This document shows positions 56,934-64,000 of a stretch of 64,000 nt of DNA, in pieces. Made by a program: the position numbers and the translations under genes. Positions within the stretch are counted from its first letter, which is position 1. Every line of letters begins with the position of its first letter. Under the pieces are notes generated by a model. It had not been told where the DNA came from, searched no databases, and was given only the letters and a program-made list of their open reading frames with translations. Source of the stretch: Carettochelys insculpta (taxonomy: Eukaryota; Chordata; Testudines; Carettochelyidae); assembly GCF_033958435.1 (NCBI RefSeq), contig NC_134158.1, positions 5,475,837-5,539,836 of the forward strand. Reading direction: 5' to 3'.

Positions 56934-56953
56934 ACTTTTAGACGTCATGACGA
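56934..56953 (-). promoter_or_regulatory. Proximal sequence element (PSE) of the U2-like gene
   Basis: Minus-strand TCGTCATGACGTCTAAAAGT lies at -60 to -41 from the U2 start. It resembles the vertebrate PSE pattern YCACCATAA..TGAAAAGT in composition and spacing. SNAPc would bind here. Confidence 0.6.
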
Positions 56954-57156
56954 CTCACCCGAATGCAACACATGTGAGCCTCGCAACAAGATTTTTACAG
57001 ATCGGCAAGTACACCTACTTTCTTCATCCTGCAGCTCCGTTCTAGCTGGTCAAAGCAAAACCTCTCCCACCAGATCATTCAGCTTTAAAACGAGTTATTC
57101 CACCGGACCTGCGAGCTGCCTCTGTGGTGGTTGTTTCGCTGCCTAAGCGATCTCCT

Positions 57157-57165
57157 AATCTGCAT
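57157..57165. promoter_or_regulatory. Octamer-like distal element (weak)
   Basis: AATCTGCAT has one mismatch to the ATTTGCAT octamer, at about -265 from the U2-like start. Distal elements of snRNA genes usually lie near -220. Weak support. Confidence 0.25.
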
Positions 57166-57229
57166 GAAGCCTGTCCCCTCGCTGCAGCATGCTGACGCCA
57201 TCGAGCTGTTAACCCTGGATGGACTGCAG

Positions 57230-57285
57230 GACCAAAACAAAAAGCAGTCAAGTAGCACTTTAAAGACTAGCAAAATAATTTGGAA
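57230..57285 (-). mobile_element. Penelope-like 3' terminus
   Basis: On the minus strand TTTTGCTAGTCTTTAAAGTGC and TACTTGACTGCTTTTTG are identical to the end of the 55665-56480 element, with nothing upstream: a heavily truncated insertion. Confidence 0.75.
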
Positions 57286-57333
57286 ACCTTCTGTTAAGGC
57301 CACGTGCCTGCCAGAAGGGCCGGGTTCCACTTT

Positions 57334-58126
57334 TGTGGGGTTTTCCTGTCAAGGATACAACCAACCGGCTCGAGCCCCCACCCAGTGGCCTGGGACAATT
57401 TCACCCCCGTGCTGGGTGCCTGGAAGGCGGTTCTCCCCCCTCGCAAGCACAGAGTCTGAGATAGAAATGGCTTGTTTAATGACCATAACCTACCCCAAGG
57501 TGACAGTGACAGATGCAGTATATCTAAGCAAAGAAGAGACAAACCCCCTTTACCCAGCTACCATCCCCATATGCAGTAGAACCCAGTCTCTTGCTGGGGC
57601 TCTTGGCCCTTTACCCCATACACACAGTTACAGGGTGTACCTTCTGCAGTGCAGTCCCAAACCCAAAGCCCGCAGATACAGTCCCAGGGCAGTACCAGCT
57701 GTCCACTTGTCTGCAGCCTCCCCTTGCTGCCACAAGCCACCCACCCCCGTCTGATGGGCTTCCTACCAGCCTCCCCCTGTCATCCACCACCACTCCTACC
57801 AGCCACCCACTCACCGTGGCTCCCAACCCCACTGCTTGGGCTCCCCCAAAGGCAGAACTCTCTGATTTTAGCTCAGCATGGCCTCAGCTGCCACTTTTGC
57901 ATTAGAGCTCCTGAGATTTCTCATACAGGGTTTTAGAAACACCCTACTATCCAGCTCTGCCTTTCAACAGCAGCAAAGAACTAGGCAAGCCAGACTTAGA
58001 GCTACAGGGCCCAGGCACTCAGCAAGCTGGCTTAAGCACTACACCTCCGCTTTTTTCTTACAAGGCTTTAAACCAGGGAGCCCTGTGTAATCAATGTCTT
58101 ATGCAGCTATGGCAACTGCCCTGTCC
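57334..58126 (-). mobile_element. Probable solo LTR
   Basis: The plus strand begins TGTGGGGTTTTCCTGTC and ends CTGTCCCCCACA, so the element has TG...CA ends with an inverted CCCCACA. On the minus strand GGTCATTAAACAAGCC supplies an ATTAAA signal. The flanking 5-mers do not match, so the exact borders are uncertain. Confidence 0.5.
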
Positions 58127-58584
58127 CCCACAACAACCCAGAGCATTGGTGAGATCTCACAACTCCCGCATGAAGTGTCAACTTAAATTGTGATTTTACA
58201 ACTACATGTTTACAAGAGACCAAATCTCAGGGCTGACTTGCTATCCATTCGACTTTGCAGTGCCTGAAAAGGTATCACACGTGCACACCTTTGCATTCTT
58301 ATGCAAATGACCTCTGGGAGACACATTCCTCCCAGCCTTTCGCAGCATTGCGTTCTCCTGCCGCCACATTCCCTCCAAATTTATTCCGTCAGCTTTGGTG
58401 GGACAGACCCACTTCTTCACACCATCAGACCACCGGACCGCAGAACCGGTGTCAACCACACACCTCGGCAGCAACCCCCTGCTCTCATCCACTGCCATCG
58501 TCCCTCCCTTAGCAATCACACTGCTGGGGATTGCCCTGAGGCAGAACCCTGTGATTTCAGCTCTGCAAGGCCCAAGCTGCTGCT

Positions 58585-59130
58585 CTGTGATTTCAGAGAG
58601 AGGCTGAAAGCAGCTACTTAACTCCACGGCAATTGGAGAGACTTGAACTGGTTTTCTCCTCCTCCTGGAGGTAACACGCTTCCAGTTCTCCTCCTTGTTT
58701 TGGGCAGCCTGCTGTACCTGCAGTATTATCTGTTGCCTTCTGTCCAGAAAGTCTTCACCTTCTCTGATGGACCTGAGGGTTGGGATTTGGGCCTCAAGTC
58801 CTTTAACCTTCTCTTCTAAAATGGCTCCTAGCTTACCCTTGGGCCAGAGAAAATCCTTTCTATCATTCGGGAGGAAGACAAACACGGCACATGCCATGCA
58901 GGTCACAACAACAGAGCTCTCCCCAGCCACGTCACTCTCCATTTCTCCCTTGACAGAGATCCCTTATTTGTTTCTAGTGCCGCCTTGGAGGGCACAAGAG
59001 AAACCCCGTACAAGAAAGGTGAAAACAGGTATGTGGCTCCTCCCAAAGGCGAGCTGCCTGGGAGCTGCTCCTGTTCGCTGCTCCTCACAGGAGTCGCTGG
59101 GGCTGCCTTCTTTCGGGGCTGCTAGCTGGC
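58585..59130 (-). mobile_element. CR1 ORF1 N-terminal fragment
   Basis: The minus strand from ATG 58942 encodes MESDVAGESSVVVTCMACAV, then FVFLPNDRKDFLWPKGKLGA, KVKGLEAQIPTL, EDFLDRRQQIILQVQQAAQN and KEENWKRVTSRRRR. It is colinear with the ORF1 start of the 38.3-40.5-kb CR1. It ends near 58585, before the esterase-like block. 58943-59130 would be its 5' UTR. Confidence 0.85.
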
Positions 59131-59236
59131 TAGGCCCGGCTGAGTTGTGAATGAAAAGCCCCGGGCAGCAGCGCGGAACAGCCCACGTCCTGTGTCCCTC
59201 TCCCCGTGGCCAGCCCGGCCCCTCTGCGCACCCCAG

Positions 59237-59449
59237 CGGCAGACGGCCGTGGAGAGGCAGCTTGTGGCGTGGGAGTTCCTGGCTGAACAAGAGCGCCTCC
59301 TGCTGGCACGCCTGGGAGAGCTGGCCCAGGAGATCGGGCCGAGGGGGGAGGAAAATGCCACCCAGCTGGGGGAGAAGATTTCCAGGCCTGGCACCCTCAA
59401 CACACAGCTGGAGGGGACGTGTCAGCAGCCGGCGCTGGAGCTGCTGCAG
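59237..59449 (+). CDS. TRIM-family coiled-coil exon (orphan)
   Basis: Between acceptor CTGCGCACCCCAG and donor CAG|GTGAGAGG lie 213 nt in phase 0. They encode RQTAVERQLVAWEFLAEQER, LLLARLGELAQEIGPRGEEN, ATQLGEKISRPGTLNTQLEG and TCQQPALELLQ. This is the characteristic central coiled-coil exon of TRIM proteins (pattern EF..L..FL.EQERLLLARL.EL..EI..R..EN...L.EEIS.L..L...LE.KCQQPA.ELLQ), normally 231 nt. It mediates antiparallel dimerisation. Two substitutions look unfavourable in the helix (RPGTL; GPRGE). No RING/B-box exon upstream (CR1 lies there) and no B30.2 exon downstream were seen, so this is probably a fragment. Confidence 0.75.
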
Positions 59450-59544
59450 GTGAGAGGGCGCTGGACGTGCCCAGGGCCCTATTAAGGAGGGGACTGAGGT
59501 GCCTGAAGCTCCAGGCCCAGAACAATTCAGAGAGAATTTTTTCA

Positions 59545-59603
59545 GAGACCTTTTGAAGCATATGCTCCAAAATCTGTGTTAGTCTCTAAGGGGCCACCAA
59601 GTC
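59545..59603 (+). mobile_element. Penelope-like 3' tail fragment
   Basis: GAAGCATATGCTCCAAAATC, TGTTAGTCTCTAAGGGGCC and ACCAAGTCCTGGTG follow the tail order. It ends inside the coding exon of the minus-strand gene at 59586-59922 and supplies that frame's last codons and stop. Confidence 0.7.
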
Positions 59604-59922
59604 CTGGTGCCTTTGGCCTGGTGCACCTATGACACAGGCCTCACAATCTTCAAAAAGCTTTTCCCTGAGGCAGTGCTTTAGGACAGCATAAACAGCAATG
59701 CGTACAATCGAACGCAGACCTTTTTTACACTGACGATGTGGGACTGGCTCAGCCACTTCCATACCAAGCCTCTTCCTAAATTCCTCATAGCCGTCGTCCT
59801 TGGCATTATCTTCAGTGGTTTGTATCGGTGCTGAGCAAAACCAAGGTGGGCCCGTTTCATCTTCGTTCTCTGACACAACGTCGTCCTGGGGCTCTGGGTC
59901 CTCAAGGAAGGCCCTGTCGAGC
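59586..59922 (-). CDS. Unrecognised gene, 3' coding exon, truncated by Penelope insertion
   Basis: Minus-strand acceptor GGAATCTCTCCAG precedes a frame encoding (E)LDRAFLEDPEPQDDVVSEN, EDETGPPWFCSAPIQ, then DDGYEEFRKRLGMEVAEPVP, HRQCKKGLRSIVRIAVYAVL and KHCLREKLFEDCEACVIGAPGQRH. An acidic N-terminal part is followed by a probable helical segment and a short Cys/His cluster (HC..CEAC..QRH). Codon use and composition differ from the GC-rich surroundings and look genuinely coding. The last residues (LVAP, stop) come from a Penelope tail, so the natural C-terminus is lost. I do not recognise the family. It pairs in phase 1 with the GC-rich exon at 60032. Confidence 0.55.
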
Positions 59923-60031
59923 TCTGGAGAGATTCCCAGAAAGAAAATAATGCAAGATCCTGGGGTCTTTTTAGGTTTTTACAAAATCCCATGACACCCC
60001 CCCCCCCACCTCGCTCATTCGTTTCTTACCT

Positions 60032-60460
60032 CTTTGGCTTCTTTTCCGTTCTCCTTCTCCGACTCCTGCAAGCTGCGGCCGCCTTCCTCCGTAGGGGTGG
60101 ACGGAGAGAGGCCGTCTACCTTGTCGGGCCGCCTCGAGAGCGGTTGGGTTTCGGGGTCGGGTTCCGGTGTATCCGTCAACAAGGGTTGGGCCAAAGGGCT
60201 CCCCTCGGAGCTGTCGCGGATGCGGCGCTTTCTCCACGTGCGGCGGAGACCCGTCGGCACATGAACAACGTCCGAACTCCTGGCAGGGGTGGTGAAAGTG
60301 TCCCTCTTCCCGCTCAGCGTTTGCACAGTTCTGAACCACGCGCTCTTGGAGCCAGATGGCCTCTTTGTGGGGGTAGCGCTGCGCTGCGGTTGGTAGAGGG
60401 TGGCGGGGCGAGTCCTTCGAGGGGTCGCATGACACCCTTTCCTTCCAGGCACGTGTCTCA
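60032..60460 (-). CDS. Unrecognised gene, GC-rich upstream exon (start unknown)
   Basis: The donor GCCAAAGAG|GTAAGAAACG (boundary 60031/60032) is strong. To stay in phase with the acidic exon at 59922, the frame must be the one reading CDPSKDSPRHPLPTAAQRYP, HKEAIWLQERVVQNCANAER, GHFHHPCQEFGRCSCADGSP, and ending GEGERKRSQR. It has a Cys/His-rich patch and a basic end. A second frame over the same bases is also open (ATPRRTRPATLYQPQ..RRTWRKRRIRD), a common effect of high G+C, so the frame choice rests on splice phase alone. No ATG in the chosen frame was found near the 5' side. Confidence 0.4.
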
Positions 60461-60499
60461 CTTGACCCGGATGTACTACTACACCCCCCCCCCCCCCGC

Positions 60500-60830
60500 A
60501 AGGGCACGTTTTCCGGTGACAAGGGGCGGGCCTAAAAAGGTTGGGGTGGAACTTCTGGTTGTAGAAGGGAGGGTCGAAAGGGTTAAGGGGGCGGGACTTC
60601 TGGCGAAGGAGGTGGGCGGAGCTAAAAGGGCTGGGGCGTGGCTGAAGGGAAAAGCGGCTGTGGCTAAAGTTTGATTCTGGTAGGCCACAGCCCCCGGAAG
60701 TGACACGACAGGGCAGGACTTCCAATGACAGGTGGGCGGAGCTGAAAGGGCTGGGACGGCACATCTGGGGGAAGGGGCGTGGCTCAAGGGAAAGAGGGCG
60801 CGGCTAAAGTTGGATTGATGGCAGACCCCT
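60500..60830 (-). promoter_or_regulatory. GC-box-rich promoter with a duplicated module
   Basis: GTGGGCGGAGCT-AAAGGGCTGGG with GGGGCGTGGCT-AAGGGAAA and GGCTAAAGTT-GATT occurs at 60605-60676 and again, spread by a short insert, at 60728-60818. These are Sp1/KLF-type sites. The position fits a promoter for the minus-strand gene whose exon begins below 60460. A bidirectional role is possible. Confidence 0.5.
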
Positions 60831-60889
60831 GATACTACTCAGGGCTTTGCAGCAGGGCACCTGGCTCACACCAGACCGGGGGGTGCCGG

Positions 60890-61700
60890 GGGGTGGATGC
60901 ATTGTGGGCGGGGGTCTGGATCGGGCAAGGCTGGAAGGCGGTGGGGGGGCTGCGGGTCAGATCACGCTGTGGGGGGGGAAATGTCTGGGTCACACCAGGG
61001 GCTGGGAGGGGCTGGTCAGCCCGGGCGGCTGCTTCGGTGGCTTCAGCTCCCTGCCGGCAGTGACCACCTGCGGCCGCCAGGGGGCGCGCTAAAGCCGCCC
61101 GCGCCCGCGGGCTCCCCCGAGCCGAGGTTCGAGCCCGGCGCCCTCCGCCGCCGCCGCCGCCGCGCTGGGGCCGCCCCGGCAGCTCCCGTGCCCCCTGGGG
61201 GAGCGGGACGCGAAGGGGACGTGCCCCGCCCCGCCCCGCCCCGCCCGGCTGCTGCTCCGGGAGTAACGGGGCTCCCCGGCCAGCCCCTCCCGGGGCGCTG
61301 AGCTCACGGGGCGTTGGCCGCTGTGCGGGGAGCTCGGCGCTGGGCTGTGCCGGGGCCGGGCCTCCTGGCGGGGGCGAGGAGCTGGGGCTGCTCCCGGGGG
61401 TGGGGGACACGTGGCGCCGCTTAGCCTCGCTGGGGGTGAACGCTGCTCTCGGAGGTCACCTGGGGCCACGTCCCCTGCAAGCAGGGCGCTGCGGGACCCA
61501 ACTGGCCCGAGCCTGCCGCTGTCAGGGGAAAGGCGCCCCAGCCTGCCAGGGACCTGCTGCAGCTGGGGAACCCCCCGGCCCAGGGGAGCCCCCGCCAGCC
61601 CCAGACCTACTGAGGGCAGGGGAGGGACGTCGATCTCCCAGCCCATCCCCACGTGGTGCCTCCCCCTGCCTCCGCCTGGGGGCTCTGTTGGGGGGAGAGC
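60890..61700. promoter_or_regulatory. CpG island
   Basis: Very CpG-rich, with (CCG)6 near 61145 and (CCCCG)5 near 61224. Long frames on both strands here are compositional. No paired splice sites with a recognisable domain. Confidence 0.6.
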
Positions 61701-61735
61701 TGGTGGGGGTCCTCTCTGCTGTAGCCCGGGGCCAG

Positions 61736-61960
61736 CCGGCACCCCAAGCCCTTCAGACCTGGCTCCACCCCAGAGCCCGCACGCCCAGGCAGCACCCTCA
61801 CCCCCAACCCTCTGCACCAGCCCTGAGCCCCCCTCCCACACGCCGAACCCCTTGGCCTCACCCCCCCCCCACGCTTTGTCAGACTGCTAATATGGAGGTG
61901 ACTTGTCACATGTCACATGACGGGTGCACGGAACAAATTCATTCCACAAGTGCCTGGGAA
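61736..61960. repeat. C-rich interspersed repeat, second copy
   Basis: CCCCAGAGCCC, CACCCTCACCCCC and CTGAGCCCCC runs are followed by AATATGGAGGTGACTTGTCAC and AACAAATTCATTCC. It resembles 20853-21095. The GGAGGTGAC..GTCAC part is a partial inverted repeat. Confidence 0.4.
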
Positions 61961-62130
61961 AAGGTAGCGGCAATGCTGAGTCTGAGCCTGGGTTTTACAG
62001 AGGAAGCACCAACTTAGCTGGGCCAACATCCCAGCCTTGTTTCCAAGGGGTGACCAACAGCTGGGGGGAAGGGGGACAAGCGGGAGCAGAGCGCATGAGA
62101 GAGGGGACTTGCATTTTGCTCAGGGTTAAT

Positions 62131-64000
62131 CCACCCTTGGGACTGCCCTGCAGTGCACTGTAAGAACAACAAGTCCTGGGGCACCTCAGAGACTAACATT
62201 TTGGAGCATAAGCTCTCGTGGGCAAAGTCCCGCTTCATCCCAGAGTGCGCCAGCCTTTCTAGGTGGCAATGCGCCCACTGCTCGCCTTTTCCCTCTCACT
62301 CTACAGGCTCGTCTTCTATTGGCCCAGCCTGCTACTGCTGACTGAGGACTGTTTCTCACTGCCTCTCTCCTTCTTTAGAGTTGCCCACTGCTCACCTTGT
62401 AATGATCTGCAGCGCTAAGGGTCTGTCCTGATCGCTTCCTGGAACGTCTGGTGACAGTCTCGCATACATACAGCATCCATTCTCACTCACACAACAAGGA
62501 GCTTTCATTAGCACAGCTACAATCAGCACTGAGACTGAACAGCAAGTTAATTTCAAAACCATCACACTGAATTCAATGTCAGATACAGGTGAACATTACA
62601 CAGAACTGAAAGAGTTTTAGACTACAGGGGTGCAGCTTGCTTGCTTTTAGGCCCTTTTAGGCCCCATGGAAAAACTGCCAACTGTCTTCAGTTGCGTCTC
62701 CTCTTAGTCTTAAACCTGCACAATCAAAAAGTTTCAATCTGTTCCTATTGGTTAACCAAACCAGGTCTGACCAGGGGGGCTGGAACAATTTTTCTCATGG
62801 GAGTGCTGATGAAGGGGAGTTGCAGCCCTCTGCTTTCACCAGCCCTGGAGGCCTGCTGACCTAGAGCAGACCTGCCTCTCACAAACACTTGGATTCTTTT
62901 CTCTGCAAAAAAAAGGGCAGTCTCTTAGCATTTTAAAGGCTAACAAAATAATTTATTAAGGGGTGAGCTTTTCTGGAATAGACCTACATCTTCAGACCAT
63001 AAGACTCAATATTTAAGGCACAGACAACCAAAACTAGTCATCAAGGTTGACAAATCAGAAAAATCGGAATCAAAGTGGGCACATCAGAAGAGCGGTAGGA
63101 AGGGGAGAAATCAAGAGTCACATCAAACAAAGTGGCTATGTCTACACTAGCCCAAAACGTCAAAACGTCCATGCAAATAGCCATTTTGAAGATTACGAAT
63201 GAGACTCTCTTTAGAATGCGGGGGGCGGGGTGGGGGGCAGCACTTGGAAATTGCAGCGGCTCACGCTGCGCAGCTGGTCCAGATGTGGAAATCCCCTTCT
63301 TTTAATTTGCTGATAGGAATAAGGGGATTTCGAAGTTGCCGGGGTTCTTTTGAAAAGGACCCCCACCTAAACCAGCGCTGCAATTCCAAAGTGCCCCAGC
63401 CACGCACTTGCTAATGAGGTGCTAAATATGCATTTGACTGCTTTTACAGATGTTAAAGAGCAAAACAAAAAGCAGTCAAGTAGCACTTTAAAGACTAGCA
63501 AAATGGTTTATTAGGTGAGCTTTCCTGGGACAGACCCACTTCTTCAGACCATAGCCAGACCAGAACAGACTCAAGATTTAAGGCACAGAGAACCAAAACG
63601 GTAAGCAAGGAGGACAAATCGGAAAAAGATAATCAAGGGGAGCAAATCAGAGAGCGGCGGGGTGGGGGGGGAAGGTCAAGAATTAGATTGAGCCAAGTAT
63701 GCAGACAAGCCGCTATAGTGACTCAGAAAGTTCCCATCATGATTTAAACCATGTGTTAATGTGCCGAATTCGAAGAGAAAAGCCAGATCAGATGTTTCTC
63801 TTTCCAAAACGGAGCAAGAATTGCTTTTCTGCAACACACATCCCTTGAGGTCATCGACAGAATGCCCCATTCCATGAAAATGTTGACTAACTGGTTTGTG
63901 GATCTGGAGCCTTTTGATGTCTGTTTTGGACCCGTTGACCCTTTGTCTGAGGGAGTTAGAAGTCCGTCCAATATGCGAAGCACCTGGGCACTGTTGGCAC
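62131..64000. repeat. 7,776-bp tandem unit, copy 2 (partial)
   Basis: Compared with 54355-56223 I noted only about five differences in roughly 1.87 kb: three substitutions within the MITE, one extra G in a poly-G run, and TTTGAAG to TTCGAAG in the Penelope frame. It contains the same Penelope tail (62164-62246, 62891-63133), MITE (63134-63440) and GIY-YIG fragment (63441 to the end). It runs off the window. Confidence 0.95.
63441..64000 (-). mobile_element. Penelope-like element with GIY-YIG fragment, second copy
   Basis: It is the tandem duplicate of 55665-56480: the same MGHSVDDLKGCVLQKSNSC and FEFGTLTHGLNHDG frame, with one K-to-E change. It is cut by the window end within the GIY-YIG block. 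Confidence 0.88.

Larger units (their letters stand above)
54355..62130. repeat. 7,776-bp tandem unit, copy 1
   Basis: Sequence from 54355 recurs from 62131 with a constant offset of 7,776 bp (7,777 after one inserted G) up to the window end. The seam 62130/62131 shows copy 2 starting directly where copy 1 ends. The unit holds Penelope tails, a fold-back MITE, a GIY-YIG fragment, the U2-like gene, an LTR, CR1 ORF1, a TRIM exon, an unknown gene and a CpG island. Confidence 0.75.

Noticed and set aside
60032..60460. Overlapping open frames as a small-virus-like gene arrangement
   Set aside because: Dual open frames are expected at this G+C. The Cys/His spacing did not match a family I could support, and the exon has a host-type splice donor and promoter.
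60835..61841. Long frames on both strands in the 61-kb CpG island
   Set aside because: Compositional, mutually overlapping, and without a recognisable motif or exon structure.

Overview
The window is animal genomic DNA, almost certainly from a turtle. It has intron-split vertebrate immune-type exons (butyrophilin/TRIM B30.2, a TRIM coiled coil), a C2H2 zinc-finger exon, CpG-island promoters and a U2 snRNA locus. These sit in a dense bed of CR1 LINEs, Penelope-like elements, hAT and Myb/SANT-type DNA transposons, short fold-back DNA elements and LTRs. A tRNA-headed SINE whose tail matches the CR1 3' end (42.2-42.4 kb) is the layout known for tortoise Pol III SINEs. Species assignment is inference.

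Layout. 0-9 kb: CR1 remains, a clean hAT MITE with target-site duplication (TSD), a palindromic pair of Penelope tails and two fold-back elements. 9.0-10.1 kb (minus): an eight-finger zinc-finger exon built from a duplicated four-finger block. A CpG island with a good splice donor at 14.4 kb could hold its promoter. 12-20 kb: two hAT-like elements carrying G-rich minisatellite, each next to or containing a ~710-bp fold-back element. 21-27.8 kb: CR1 split by an LTR, an RTE-like LINE, then a second LINE with a textbook 5' inversion. 27.85 kb: CCAAT/TATA-type promoter and CpG island. 31.3 kb (plus): B30.2 exon with downstream polyadenylation signals. 33.9-36.7 kb: Myb/SANT-type transposon holding a solo LTR, then another fold-back element. 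38-43 kb: CR1 with ORF1 and ORF2 remains, an LTR with a SINE in it, and a CR1 tail. 44.2-47.3 kb (minus): three exons of a butyrophilin-like gene (transmembrane, 21-nt heptad, B30.2), all joined in phase 1. 48.03-54.35 kb: a 6.3-kb minisatellite of 39-bp units with higher-order repeats. 54.36-64.0 kb: one complete 7,776-bp unit and 1.87 kb of a second copy in direct tandem. The unit holds a diverged U2 snRNA gene with PSE and 3' box, a Penelope GIY-YIG fragment, an LTR, CR1 ORF1, a TRIM coiled-coil exon, an unrecognised two-exon gene and a CpG island.

The B30.2, butyrophilin, TRIM and zinc-finger exons together suggest a TRIM/BTN cluster such as those near the MHC (inference). The most interesting signals are the tandem unit carrying the U2-like gene, the higher-order minisatellite, and the hammerhead-like cores in Penelope tails. 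The very long open frames in the minisatellite are not genes.
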